From the NCBI RefSeq assembly GCF_039955095.1, contig NZ_CP154878.1:992001-1056000 (forward strand): a stretch of DNA of 64,000 nt, in the 5' to 3' direction. The DNA comes from Limosilactobacillus sp. WILCCON 0051 (GTDB lineage Bacteria; Bacillota; Bacilli; Lactobacillales; Lactobacillaceae). Each line of letters starts with the position of its first letter. Positions within the stretch are counted from its first letter, which is position 1. The translations under genes were made by a program, and so were the position numbers. The notes under the pieces were generated by a model. It worked only from the letters and a program-made list of their open reading frames with translations, made no database searches and had not been told where the DNA came from. This document shows positions 9,673 to 19,081 of this stretch, piece after piece.

Positions 9673-11217
9673 CTAGTTAAAATGACAGTACTTATGCTGA
9701 AAGTCGGCGATTGCATTGTATTCCTGCTGCAGATCGCTGCTGAGCTGTACATAGATTGGCACCAGCGATTGATAGATGTCATAGGTGGCCGGATCTGGCT
9801 GGCAGGTTGCGGCTTTTTTAAGGTGTTCTTTGATGACATCGATTTTCTTGATCATTCCCAGACTCTTCATGCCCATGACAACGGCGGCCAAGGTTCGGCT
9901 GTCCTGTTCTTGCGGAATGGCCACGGGACTTTGAAAGACATCGGCCAGGATTTGCCGCCACAGGCCAAACCGGGCAAAATTACCAGTTGCCATGATCTGC
10001 CGTGGTTCGCCGACGACCGTTTCCAAGGTTAGACTGATTGCATAAAGCTCATAGACGGTTCCCTCCAAAACGGCCCGTGCCATGTGTGCCCGAGTGTGGT
10101 GCGGCGTCAAGCCAAAGAACGATCCCCGGGCGTTGGCATTCCACATTGGGGCCCGCTCGCCGTTTAAGAAAGGATGAAAGATCAGACCGTCTGAGCCAGC
10201 AGGAATCGTTTTAGCAATCTTGGCCACGACATCCAGACTTTCTTCATGCATCATGTTGGCCAGCTGCTTTTCTGGAGCAAACAGTTTGTCGCCAGCCCAG
10301 CTGAACACCGTATTGCCGGCATTGATCGGACCACCAACGACCCAGTGCTCCTCATCCAGGGCATAGCAGAACAAACGCCCTTCGATGTCAAAGCGCGGCT
10401 GATCAGTAATTACCCGGACCGCGCCGGAAGTATCGCCAATCGTAATAGCCGTGGTTCCCTGATCCAGGGCGCCAACTCCCAGATTATCCATTGGTCCGTC
10501 AGCTGCGCCCAGGATAAATGGCGTATCCATTGGCAGACCGATCTTAGTGGCAATCTGGCTGCGCAGTCCCCGTACCTGTTCATATGGACTGGCCAGCTGC
10601 GGCAGTTGGTCGGCTGAAATGCCAATCAGCTTGAGGGTTTCCTTGTCCCAATCAAGCTCTTTTAGATTTAACAGACCTGAAGCACTGGCTGATGAGATAT
10701 CGGTTTTCAAAACGCCAAACAGCCGCCAGAACACATAGTCTTTGATGCCCAGCCAGCAGGTCGTGCGCTCAAAAATCTCAGGATGCTCATTTTTAAGCCA
10801 GATCAGCTTATATGGCAGGGCCATGGGATGAGTTGGCGTGCCCGTACGCTGATAGATCTTTAGTCCTTCGCCGTTTTGCTTCATTTCGGCCGCATACTTG
10901 GCTGCACGATTGTCGCCCCAGGTCAATACGCGCGTCAGTGGCTTGTTGACGCGGTTTAAACCAATCAGACTGTGCATCATGCTTGAGAAAGAGACGCCCC
11001 GCAGCGTGCCATTGTTTAGATCTGCCTGGCCAACGACCTCGTGCAGCGTATCAACGACCGTCTCAAAGATTTCGTCTGGGTCTTCTTCTAACATCTCCGG
11101 CTCATCGCGGAATAGATGATGTAAACGAGACGCGCTAGCCAACGCATTAAAGTCCTGGTCATATAAAACCGCCTTGGTGCAGGTGGTACCGATGTTTACG
11201 CCGATCAAGTAATCCAT
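9673..11217 (-). CDS. gntK: Gluconate kinase, FGGY family
   Basis: A 514-aa cytosolic sugar kinase of the FGGY family phosphorylating gluconate to 6-phosphogluconate, which enters the phosphoketolase route of heterofermentative lactobacilli. Features are the N-terminal phosphate-1 loop VNIGTTCTKAV, the substrate-binding TWGDNRAA block, and the adenosine-side GDTSGAVR and MATGNFARFGLWRQILADV segments. Other FGGY substrates cannot be fully excluded. An IS3 element sits 65 bp upstream of its start and may have displaced the original promoter. Confidence 0.85.
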   Translation of the reverse strand: MDYLIGVNIGTTCTKAVLYDQDFNALASASRLHHLFRDEPEMLEEDPDEIFETVVDTLHEVVGQADLNNGTLRGVSFSSMMHSLIGLNRVNKPLTRVLTWGDNRAAKYAAEMKQNGEGLKIYQRTGTPTHPMALPYKLIWLKNEHPEIFERTTCWLGIKDYVFWRLFGVLKTDISSASASGLLNLKELDWDKETLKLIGISADQLPQLASPYEQVRGLRSQIATKIGLPMDTPFILGAADGPMDNLGVGALDQGTTAITIGDTSGAVRVITDQPRFDIEGRLFCYALDEEHWVVGGPINAGNTVFSWAGDKLFAPEKQLANMMHEESLDVVAKIAKTIPAGSDGLIFHPFLNGERAPMWNANARGSFFGLTPHHTRAHMARAVLEGTVYELYAISLTLETVVGEPRQIMATGNFARFGLWRQILADVFQSPVAIPQEQDSRTLAAVVMGMKSLGMIKKIDVIKEHLKKAATCQPDPATYDIYQSLVPIYVQLSSDLQQEYNAIADFQHKYCHFN

Positions 11218-11328
11218 TTGATCCCCTCATTTCTAGTTTCTAAATACAAGTATAAAAAAAGCCAGGCAGTGGTTCAAGCATTTGACCCGTACCCCCAAAG
11301 TTGGAAACACAACTTTGGGGGTATTTTT

Positions 11329-12696
11329 ATGACCAAAATCAGCATAGAGACTAAGATCAAGGCAATTGAAGAGTACTGTACAACGGCAAGTTCACTGCGG
11401 GGGATCGCTCGCAAATACGGGATTGCAAAGCTTGACTTTCAAATCTGCGTGGGTATTTATGCACGTTTCGGCAAGGAAAAACTATTGAATCCACCAACCG
11501 TAACTGGGGATTTCCGCTTAAATCTGGTAAAGTGGAAACAACAAAACCGAGCTTCCATTCCAGAGACCTGTATCCACTTTGGCTTTCGTTCATCAGGCTC
11601 TGTCTATCAATGGGAGCGTCAGTACAACGAACATGGAGCACCGGCCCTCTTAAAACTACGACCAGGAAGGAAATCAAAACATGAGCTCAAATCACGAGAA
11701 AGAGATTCAACGTTTAAAAAAACAGAATCAGCTTCTCCAAAAAGAGAACTTATCCTTAAAGATTCAACTCGATGCCTCAAAAAAATTGGCAGCCTTGAGA
11801 AAGCATCCAAAAAAGAACTTGCCCAAGTAATTTATGACCTCAAGGCAAAATATCGTTTGAAAGACCTGATTGAAGCACTGCCAATCTCTATGTCAACTTA
11901 CCAGTATTGGCAGGCCAAATTTGAACACCCTAATGAAGCCGAAGAAGAGCTTAAATCCGTCATCAAGGGCCTGTTTGAATATTTTGAAGGCGACTATGGC
12001 GTTCGTCGACTGAGCGCGCAGGTGCGTGACTACTACCGAATTATTAATCGTCCACTGCCCAATCACAAGCGAATTTACCGCTTGATGCGTGAGATGGGCC
12101 TTCAATGTACGAAATACAGCAAACGCCGCCGCAAGTACGATTCTTCCAAAGGTCCGTCGGGTAAGAAGGCTAAAAACGTAATCCGTCGTCGCTTTATGAG
12201 CAATCGCAAATATCAAAAGATGGTCTGCGACATTACTGAATTGAAGGCTAAGGACGGCAGTAAGGTTTATCTGGAAATTGTCAAGGATCTGGCAACCAAC
12301 CAGATTCTGACTTGGGAAATCGGGACGCATCCAACCCTGGAATTCAGCCTTAAGCCTTTGCGCAAGCTAATCGATCTTTTACCGCACACTGGGTATCAAT
12401 TAACTCTGCATACAGATCAAGGCTGGCAGTATCAGCATCGTGCCTGGCGAGTCTTATTAAAGCATGGTCGGATTCGTCAAAGCATGTCCCATCGAGCAAC
12501 GTGTCTGGATAACGCCGCCTGCGAGACCGTCTTTAGCAAACTTAAAGCAGAGATCAAGCCGGACACTGATTATGCCAATCAAGAAGACTTAACTCAAGCC
12601 ATTGAAGAGTGGATTGACTACTACAACCACCGCCGGATACAAACAAAATTAGGCAACCTGACCCCACTTCAATATGAAGCACGGCTAGTTGCCTAA
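11329..12696 (+). CDS. IS3-family transposase, orfA-orfB in one frame
   Basis: The 455-aa frame contains an N-terminal helix-turn-helix region, a second HTH, and a C-terminal DDE integrase core: MVCDITELK (first D), LHTDQGWQYQ (second D) and NAACETVFSKLK (E). In most IS3 elements orfA and orfB are joined by a -1 frameshift. Here one frame is open throughout, but a 49-codon leucine-zipper-like segment is readable in another frame (11681-11830), so the true product may arise by frameshifting. The start ATG directly follows the left-end hairpin. Confidence 0.9.
   Translation: MTKISIETKIKAIEEYCTTASSLRGIARKYGIAKLDFQICVGIYARFGKEKLLNPPTVTGDFRLNLVKWKQQNRASIPETCIHFGFRSSGSVYQWERQYNEHGAPALLKLRPGRKSKHELKSRERDSTFKKTESASPKRELILKDSTRCLKKIGSLEKASKKELAQVIYDLKAKYRLKDLIEALPISMSTYQYWQAKFEHPNEAEEELKSVIKGLFEYFEGDYGVRRLSAQVRDYYRIINRPLPNHKRIYRLMREMGLQCTKYSKRRRKYDSSKGPSGKKAKNVIRRRFMSNRKYQKMVCDITELKAKDGSKVYLEIVKDLATNQILTWEIGTHPTLEFSLKPLRKLIDLLPHTGYQLTLHTDQGWQYQHRAWRVLLKHGRIRQSMSHRATCLDNAACETVFSKLKAEIKPDTDYANQEDLTQAIEEWIDYYNHRRIQTKLGNLTPLQYEARLVA
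11681..11830 (+). CDS. Overlapping 49-aa leucine-zipper-like frame inside the transposase
   Basis: Starting at its own ATG behind GGAAGG, this frame encodes EIQRLKKQNQLLQKENLSLK, a heptad-repeat coiled coil of the kind that ends IS3 OrfA proteins. The main frame across the same bases is Lys/Ser-rich with no such heptads. This suggests the coiled coil is the natural OrfA tail, reached by frameshift, or an independent small protein. Confidence 0.45.
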   Translation: MSSNHEKEIQRLKKQNQLLQKENLSLKIQLDASKKLAALRKHPKKNLPK

Positions 12697-12846
12697 GAAA
12701 AATTTTTATTCAGTTTACAAGTAATTAATATTCAATTCCAACTTTTTGGGTACACACCAATTTCAAAAGATTTTGTGAAACTACTCACGATAATTTTTGA
12801 AGCATAAAAATGTTAAAATGGACAAAAACCAATGGAAGGTGAAAAA

Positions 12847-13008
12847 ATGCAAAAAGAACATGGCCAGGTAACGGGAATCATTTGGAAAACACCGGAAGAA
12901 ATGGCTGCCTATCAAGAATTACAGCAGTATGCCAAAAATCATAGCATGACGGTTTCAGCGGCTGCCAAGCAATTGCTGATGCAGACTCTGCGCCGCCATG
13001 TCAACTGA
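12847..13008 (+). CDS. Small 53-aa protein of unknown function
   Basis: The ATG follows GGAAGGTG by 6 nt. The predicted product is mostly helical (TPEEMAAYQELQQYAKNHSM, then AAAKQLLMQTLRRH), resembling short ribbon-helix-helix or relaxosome-accessory-like proteins, but I do not recognise it. It lies between the IS element and the aminotransferase. Confidence 0.6.
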   Translation: MQKEHGQVTGIIWKTPEEMAAYQELQQYAKNHSMTVSAAAKQLLMQTLRRHVN

Positions 13009-13143
13009 CGGATCGCTACGACTTAATTTTTTTTGCCAAAAGGACTTGCAGAATTAAAAAAATGCGACTATTATAATAGCCATATTAAAATTTAATGAGA
13101 TTCATTAATAATTTGTTTCTAAGAATGAATAGGAGTGATCGGA

Positions 13144-14337
13144 ATGGTTCAATTTTCAAAACGGGTTCCTGCAGATGGTACGGACGCAGTTGGTGCAATC
13201 CTGGCAGCAGCGGCTGATCCATCAGTAATTTCATTTGCCGGGGGCCTGCCAGCGCCAGAACTGTTCCCCGTCGCAGAAATGAAAAAAGCGGTCGATACGG
13301 TTTTTGACGAACACGGCCGCGAAGCCATGCAATATGGTGCATCGCGCGGGGTAACGGAACTGCGCGAACTGATTACCAAGCGCGTTAAGGAACGTGAAGG
13401 CATTGATTCAAAAGTAGAAAACGTCATGGTAACGACTGGTTCTGAACAAGTGCTGGATCTGGTCGGCAAGGCATTTATTGATGAAGGCGATGAAGTCTTG
13501 GTAGAGGATCCAACCTACCTTTGTGCGCTGGATGTCTACCGTTCCTATGGCGCCAAGTTTGTCTCCGTTCCTCAAGATGACCAGGGACTGCGTGTCGATG
13601 CCCTGGAAGAAGCCTTGAAGAACCACCCAAAGGCCAAGCTGCTTTACACGGTTTCCAACTTCCAAAACCCAACTGGCAAGACGATGCCGGTTGATCGCCG
13701 TAAGAAGGTTGCCGAACTGGCAGCTAAATACGACGTCATGGTGCTGGAAGACAACCCATACGGCGATATTCGCTTTGAAGGTGAACACGTACCAGCTATC
13801 AAGGCATTTGACACGACTGACCATGTTTTGTACATGAGCACGTTCTCCAAGATCCTGGCCCCAGGTTTCCGTTTAGGCTGGGTTCTGGGTGATCCGAAAG
13901 TTATCGACAAGCTGACGGTTCTGAAACAGTCAACCGACCTGCACACTGATCAGCTTGCACAATGGGCCGTTGTTGAATTCTTTGCGCAAAACGATATCAA
14001 CAAGCACGTTGACCAAATCAGTGCTCTGTATGGCAAGCGCAAGGACTTGATGATTGAAGGCATGAAGAAGTACTTCCCAGAAGGTGTCAAGTACACGAAT
14101 CCAGAAGGTGGAATGTTCCTTTGGGTTAAGGTTCCCGGGGTTACGGATACGGTTGAGCTGTTCAAGAAGTGCTTAAAGGAAAAGGTTGCCTTCGTGCCCG
14201 GCGATCCATTCTTTGCCGGTAAGCCAGAACCCGGCACCTTCCGTCTGAACTACTCCAACATGCAGGAAGACAAGATCGAAGAAGGTTTGAAGCGTCTGGG
14301 AAAGGCCTTGTCCGATGCCGTTAATGAAAACAAGTAA
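13144..14337 (+). CDS. PLP-dependent aminotransferase, class I/II (2-aminoadipate or aromatic type)
   Basis: A 397-aa cytosolic fold-type I aminotransferase. Marks are FAGGLPAPELFP near the N terminus, NFQNPTGKTMP, LEDNPYGDIRFEG (Asp that holds the pyridine nitrogen), and STFSKILAPGFRLGW with the Schiff-base Lys. This subgroup includes LysN-type 2-aminoadipate and broad aromatic aminotransferases. ATG 13144 fits the AGGAG signal better than the in-frame GTG at 13135. A strong terminator follows. Confidence 0.85.
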   Translation: MVQFSKRVPADGTDAVGAILAAAADPSVISFAGGLPAPELFPVAEMKKAVDTVFDEHGREAMQYGASRGVTELRELITKRVKEREGIDSKVENVMVTTGSEQVLDLVGKAFIDEGDEVLVEDPTYLCALDVYRSYGAKFVSVPQDDQGLRVDALEEALKNHPKAKLLYTVSNFQNPTGKTMPVDRRKKVAELAAKYDVMVLEDNPYGDIRFEGEHVPAIKAFDTTDHVLYMSTFSKILAPGFRLGWVLGDPKVIDKLTVLKQSTDLHTDQLAQWAVVEFFAQNDINKHVDQISALYGKRKDLMIEGMKKYFPEGVKYTNPEGGMFLWVKVPGVTDTVELFKKCLKEKVAFVPGDPFFAGKPEPGTFRLNYSNMQEDKIEEGLKRLGKALSDAVNENK

Positions 14338-14396
14338 TGCGAATGATTATTGAGTTTAGTTTCATTGATTTTTCAGCCAACAATTACAATTAATGA

Positions 14397-14434
14397 AATG
14401 CAAACTGTCAGCTGCTTAGCTGGCAGTTTTTTTG
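14397..14434 (+). terminator. Terminator after the aminotransferase
   Basis: AACTGTCAGC / GCTGGCAGTT stem followed by seven T. Confidence 0.85.
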
Positions 14435-14680
14435 TCGGGTTTTATTAGATCAATGGATTGACAGCCGCGGCATCAAATCGTCAAGGAGGCGTTTCGCTCA
14501 ATAATCAGCAGAACCGCTTTCAGTTGAGAAATGGCACTGAAATTCTCAACCAGGGGATGGCGGCTTGCTTTTGGCTGCAGGTCAAGGCTGGATTGGTGCG
14601 TGGCAAGTCTTAAGTCAGTTGATCAGATCAGCCAACAGTTTTTAAAAGTATAAAAGCGGTAATTCTGCATCGCCAGCACC

Positions 14681-14980
14681 CATTATGCAAAAAATCCTGC
14701 ATAAAATATATGACGAAAAAATCATTACCTACTTTTCGTCAAAAATCGATGCATAATAGGTAAAAAACAATGTATATCGAGTTAGGTGTACCTAACATTA
14801 CCTACGATTTGCCGAAAAACGCGCAATAGTAGGTAATTCACAAAGTCGGTCTGACCCAATCAGCCCATAAATATACATATTTACCTACGATTTTTAAAAA
14901 AGGCGTTGTAAGTAGGTAAATTCAGATTGAACGAGTATGCAGTTACCTGCTTTCAGTCAAAAAACAGCCCATAGTAGGTA
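14681..14980 (+). repeat. Array of four 37-nt palindromic units (copy 1)
   Basis: Units at 14726-14762, 14799-14835, 14882-14918 and 14944-14980 are each exactly 37 nt, begin TACCTAC (or TACCTGC) and end GTAGGTA (or ATAGGTA), with A/T-rich centres. Gaps are 36, 46 and 25 nt. Between units 1 and 2 lies GTTAGGT-GT-ACCTAAC. The block is an inverted homologue of 25908-26228. The rest of the gene-free stretch 14435-15480 shows no supported gene. Confidence 0.85.
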
Positions 14981-15520
14981 GTTTTAACGTTGACTGCTGG
15001 TTAAAGCTTGTTTTCTTTCACAAAGTTGACCAGCAATCATCGTAAATCCGGCCAGCAGAATTTTAAGAATTTAATTCAAAGCAAACGACAGCTCGATTGC
15101 CCAGTCGCTGCTGCCTAAAAAATTGCTCAGGATGCTGCTTGTTGAACGTCAATGTCGCAGCCTGACAACGCCCACTGACTGGGAGCCCTTTTTGACCCAG
15201 CTTGAGATGATTGATTAAGGTCCGCGACAGATATCACTAATGCCGGCCAGATCCAGCGAGCCCCATTTATGTGATCGATAAATCAAGATAAGAATTCTGA
15301 AATACCTTAAAATCAGGCCATTGCTGACAGCTTGCTTAATCAAAATTTATTTATAAAAATAATTATAGAAATAAGGCCGTCTAGATTTTATAAGATCGTT
15401 TCTATTGCTTACAATTAGCGTCTGATCAATAAATATACTGATTGTAACTTTTAGTAAAAATAATTATATTAGTGGTACGTTTTATCTTTATTAATCAAAA
15501 ATCAGGATGGAGGAATGACA

Positions 15521-16390
15521 ATGTTTCGTCGACATTCGATTCTGTTTTTTCAATTGGCGATTATGATGGTAATCATTGCTTCGATGGCCTTGATCATCTG
15601 GTCATCGCTTTACCAGACCAATATGATGATTGCCATGGCCGTTATGATCGGATTGGGCGTTTTGGTAGGGATGATGATCCCCAGCATTTTAATCAGTTGG
15701 CTGATCATTGCATTAACGACGCTGGGCAGTGCAATTCTGCTGCTTGGCTATGTAGTGATCGCGGCCCCGATCAAGCTGGCCTTGCTGTTTACTTTTCCGG
15801 TGATTGCCTCATTAACACTGGTGGCTAGAGAAATGATAACAGGTTGGGGCTGGCTGGACAAAAACCGCAGCGAGATTCAGTCATATGCGGCTCACTATGA
15901 TCCCGTCACTAAGCTGCTGACTCGCTATAATGCGGTTAAGCTGTATGAAAAGTGCATGCTGTACATTCATGATCGCGACGATATCAATCTCTGGACCAAC
16001 GTATCGGCCGTACATTGGACGCACAGTACTCAGTTTCAGCAGTTTCACGAGCAGGAATATAATCAGATGCTTCAAGAGATCGCGCGGGTTTTAAAAATCG
16101 ACCGTTTGCCTTCTGAATCGCTTTACTACCTTGGCAATGCCACGTTTATGATTATTTCTCATGAACTGTCGGATCGCGTATTGGAGCAGCTGAACGATCA
16201 GACCAAGCACCTGCTCAGCAAGATCGAAATCAATGGGGCCGTGGCTCAGTATAAATGGGGGACGCAGAAGATCGATCGGCAAAACGTGGCACACTTTATG
16301 ACGTTTGAAAAGGTTGATCGGCATCTGCAGCGGGAAATGGAGACTGACATTGTCACTGAATATCTGAAAGGAAATGTGATCGATGGTTAG
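15521..16390 (+). CDS. Membrane protein with degenerate GGDEF domain (PssE-like)
   Basis: About 289 aa: several N-terminal membrane segments (residues 8-105) followed by a cytoplasmic GGDEF-like domain. It keeps YDPVTKLLTRYNAV in place of the DPLTxLxNR motif, but the GGDEF signature is replaced by LGNATF, so it should not be a cyclase. The usual RxxD inhibitory site is also not intact (RLPSES). First gene of the polysaccharide locus; a c-di-GMP sensor role like Listeria PssE is inferred from context. ATG 15521 is chosen because GGAGG abuts the earlier ATG. Confidence 0.65.
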   Translation: MFRRHSILFFQLAIMMVIIASMALIIWSSLYQTNMMIAMAVMIGLGVLVGMMIPSILISWLIIALTTLGSAILLLGYVVIAAPIKLALLFTFPVIASLTLVAREMITGWGWLDKNRSEIQSYAAHYDPVTKLLTRYNAVKLYEKCMLYIHDRDDINLWTNVSAVHWTHSTQFQQFHEQEYNQMLQEIARVLKIDRLPSESLYYLGNATFMIISHELSDRVLEQLNDQTKHLLSKIEINGAVAQYKWGTQKIDRQNVAHFMTFEKVDRHLQREMETDIVTEYLKGNVIDG

Positions 16391-16619
16391 GATCTTTTTT
16401 TGGCTGGCGACGGTAATTACGCTGCTGTTCTTGGTGGCGATGGTTATTTTGTTTATCTGCAACTGGATCATCTACTATCGCATTGAGGAAATGGAGACGC
16501 ATGGCCCAGTCAAAAACGATCTGACACAGGCCAAAGATGATCTTTTAAAATTGCCGCCTAAAGAACACATCAAGCGGCGGCTGCAGGAACTGGGGGTGAA
16601 GTCAACTGATGATCAGTGA
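16383..16619 (+). CDS. Small single-span membrane protein of the polysaccharide locus
   Basis: A 78-aa protein with one long hydrophobic segment (residues 3-30) and a charged cytoplasmic helix. It overlaps its upstream neighbour by 8 bp and the next gene by 11 bp, so it is translationally coupled. Probably an accessory subunit of the synthase complex, comparable in position to PssD. Confidence 0.65.
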   Translation: MVRIFFWLATVITLLFLVAMVILFICNWIIYYRIEEMETHGPVKNDLTQAKDDLLKLPPKEHIKRRLQELGVKSTDDQ

Positions 16620-17919
16620 AATAATGATGGTCGTGACGCTGGTGTCAATCTGGCTTTCACTGTTGATGTCGATCATTACGCTGAGCGGGGCAACCAGTTT
16701 TTGGTTCAAGCACAGCCGGATTCGCGCTGATGTCTTGCCATTGAAACGCTATCCCATGATCACCCTGGTCGTGCCGGCTCATAATGAAGAAATCGTGATT
16801 GCCCAGACTGCCAAGGCGATTTTGGAGCTCAACTACCCGCAAGACAAGGTCGAGCTGCTGCTGTACGCCGATAACTGTACTGACGATACGCTAAAAGAGA
16901 TGCACCGCTTGATTGCGCAGCCCCGCTATTTTGGCCGCAACGTCAAGATCATCAATCGTCATGGCACGGGCGGCAAGGCAGGGGTGCTCAACGATGCCCT
17001 AAAGATCGCGCATGGCGAATATATTGGCGTTTACGACGCGGATGCCATTCCTGAACGCAATGCCTTGTATTTTCTGGTGCAAAAAGCGTTGGAGGATCCT
17101 GAACGCTATGTGGCGGTATTTGGTCGTAACAAAACGCGAAATGCACAGCAGAACTTTCTGACGCGCTGTATTAATCAAGAAATCGTCGTAACTCAGCGAA
17201 TCCAGCATTGCGGCATCTGGCACATGTTTAAGATTGGCCGGATTCCGGGAACCAATTTCATCATTCAGACCAGATTCGTCAAATCAATTGGCGGCTGGCG
17301 CAATGGGGCATTGACGGAAGATACCGATATCTCGTTTAAGATCATGCAGCAGAACCGTTTGATTGCATTGGCCTATAACTCAGAGGCCTTTCAACAGGAG
17401 CCTGAGACGGTACATGACTACTATTTTCAGCGATTGCGCTGGGCCAAGGGCAACTATCAAGTGGTGATCCATAATTTTAGACATCTGTTTGACCGCAGCA
17501 ACTGGCGCGTTAAGCTGGAGACGTTTTATTACTCATGTACGTTCTTTTGGTTTAACGCGGCGATCGTTTTATCAGACGTGATCTTTTTTGCCAACGTGGT
17601 CACGCTGCTTTTGCGAATGGTAGTACCGAGTCTGACGGTGCCGTTTACTTTTGGCGAAAGCAACATCCTAATTGCGCAGCTGCTTTTGTTCAACTGGCTT
17701 TTGATGATCAACCTGTACGTTTTGCAGATCAGCATTGCCATGTCGACGCAGTTTGGCCAGGCGACTACCAGTCAGCTTTGGCTTGCTTTGGCCTCTTACT
17801 TTACCTATTCGCAGCTGTTTATCGTCGTTTCCGTTCACGCGGTCATCTCGGTAACTTTGGATGCGATCCTGCACCGTAACGGCAACGTCTGGGTAAAGAC
17901 CAAGCGTTTTGATGATTGA
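16609..17919 (+). CDS. Processive family 2 glycosyltransferase (exopolysaccharide synthase)
   Basis: The 436-aa membrane protein has an N-terminal helix, a GT2 catalytic domain and several C-terminal helices. Catalytic marks are TLVVPAHNEE, the UDP-binding YADNCTDD, DADAIPE, the base TEDTDIS, and QRLRWAKGN (QxxRW motif of processive synthases such as BcsA, PgaC and HasA). It would polymerise and export a beta-linked polysaccharide. The neighbouring UDP-GlcNAc 2-epimerase suggests UDP-ManNAc as donor, which is an inference. Confidence 0.85.
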   Translation: MISEIMMVVTLVSIWLSLLMSIITLSGATSFWFKHSRIRADVLPLKRYPMITLVVPAHNEEIVIAQTAKAILELNYPQDKVELLLYADNCTDDTLKEMHRLIAQPRYFGRNVKIINRHGTGGKAGVLNDALKIAHGEYIGVYDADAIPERNALYFLVQKALEDPERYVAVFGRNKTRNAQQNFLTRCINQEIVVTQRIQHCGIWHMFKIGRIPGTNFIIQTRFVKSIGGWRNGALTEDTDISFKIMQQNRLIALAYNSEAFQQEPETVHDYYFQRLRWAKGNYQVVIHNFRHLFDRSNWRVKLETFYYSCTFFWFNAAIVLSDVIFFANVVTLLLRMVVPSLTVPFTFGESNILIAQLLLFNWLLMINLYVLQISIAMSTQFGQATTSQLWLALASYFTYSQLFIVVSVHAVISVTLDAILHRNGNVWVKTKRFDD

Positions 17920-17934
17920 TGATGGGAGATTGCA

Positions 17935-19080
17935 ATGAAGCTCAATAAATATACCTGGATCTTCGTAGGCCTGATTGCCGCGGTTTATCTGGGAACCTTG
18001 CTGTGGGTGCGGCTGACCAATCCAGTCTATCTGCAGCAGAACATGTATCGGACCTGGGAAAAAAGCTATGTCATGCATCCCAGAGCCAATCAGTCGTTTG
18101 TCAATACCAGTACGAACAACAACCATCAAAAGCCAGTCGCATTGTCCGAATCGCAGGGCTATGGCATGTGGATTACGATTATGGCCGCTAAAAAAGGCTG
18201 GGCGAGTCGGCAGGATTTTGATCGCTTTGTGAACTATTGGCTGGCGCATCGTGATTATGTTGGCGATCAGCACCAGACGCCGACGTATCTGATGTCTTGG
18301 CGGCAGTGCTATAACCGGCATCATCAGTGGGTGGCTGACGTCAACAGTGCAACCGATGGCGATGTGTATATCGATATGGCATTGGCGCAGGCTGCCAAAC
18401 AGTGGCCGTCAAAAGCAGACTATTATCGCAGCCTGGCCAAGAAATTGAGCCGCGACATTCTGGCCTATGAGTATAATCCACAGACCAGGGCGTTGACGGT
18501 TGGCGACTGGGTGACCAAAGACTCGTCATATTGGCGGCTGATGCGCACTTCTGACGTGATGCCGTTCATGTTTAAGACCTTGGCTGAGACAACGGGCGAC
18601 TCGCGCTGGCAGACCGTCAACAATGCAATGCTGGATCGGCTGATTGACTTGAGCCGCCAGCATCAGACCGGTTTGGTACCGGATTTTGCCTGGATCACCC
18701 GAAATTCTGCCAAGCCGGTCAAGCCCAAGACGATTTCTACCAAACAGGATGGCAGCTATGATTTTAATGCTTGTCGGGTGCCAATGATGATGGCTGCTTC
18801 TGATGATCCGCGCGCTCAAAAAATATTAAGGAAGATGCTGCGTTTCTTCAGTCATCAGCAATATGTCACGGCCGGCTACTCGTTAAGCGGCAAACGCCTG
18901 GTTAAGTATCAGTCGGCCAGCTTTTCGGCACCGATCTTTTTTGCCGTCAGTCATCATCGTGGCGAAGGCTTTGACAATCTGTTTGACAGTCAAAAGTACA
19001 TCTTCAGCCGCCCTCTGACGCGCAAGAACTATTATGACGCGACGCTTACGGTGATCGCGGCTTTGGAAGGACTGAACTAA
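17935..19080 (+). CDS. Glycoside hydrolase family 8, membrane-anchored
   Basis: A 381-aa protein with an N-terminal anchor (residues 7-25) and a GH8 (alpha/alpha)6 domain: SESQGYGMWITIMAA contains the acid Glu, and ATDGDVYIDMALAQAAKQW the conserved Asp region. GH8 partners (BcsZ, Listeria PssZ) trim the nascent polymer of their own synthase. It lies outside the membrane, 15 bp after the synthase gene. Confidence 0.82.
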   Translation: MKLNKYTWIFVGLIAAVYLGTLLWVRLTNPVYLQQNMYRTWEKSYVMHPRANQSFVNTSTNNNHQKPVALSESQGYGMWITIMAAKKGWASRQDFDRFVNYWLAHRDYVGDQHQTPTYLMSWRQCYNRHHQWVADVNSATDGDVYIDMALAQAAKQWPSKADYYRSLAKKLSRDILAYEYNPQTRALTVGDWVTKDSSYWRLMRTSDVMPFMFKTLAETTGDSRWQTVNNAMLDRLIDLSRQHQTGLVPDFAWITRNSAKPVKPKTISTKQDGSYDFNACRVPMMMAASDDPRAQKILRKMLRFFSHQQYVTAGYSLSGKRLVKYQSASFSAPIFFAVSHHRGEGFDNLFDSQKYIFSRPLTRKNYYDATLTVIAALEGLN

Positions 19081-19081
19081 A

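Larger units (their letters stand above)
11283..12759 (+). mobile_element. IS3-family insertion sequence, apparently intact
   Basis: Imperfect terminal inverted repeats (left from 11283, GTACCC plus AAAGTTGGAA; right ends at 12759) flank one transposase frame. A 3-bp direct repeat ATT (11280-11282 and 12760-12762) is the probable target duplication, as expected for IS3. The left end forms a hairpin, ACCCCCAAAGTTG / CAACTTTGGGGGT (11289-11321), that runs up to the start codon and is followed by a T run. It could end outside transcription entering the element. About 1477 bp. Confidence 0.9.

Noticed and set aside
14726..14980. 37-nt repeats that at first look like a CRISPR array
   Set aside because: Only the 7-nt ends are constant; the centres vary and the gaps are 25-46 nt. 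True CRISPR repeats are nearly identical over their full length. No cas adaptation genes are nearby.
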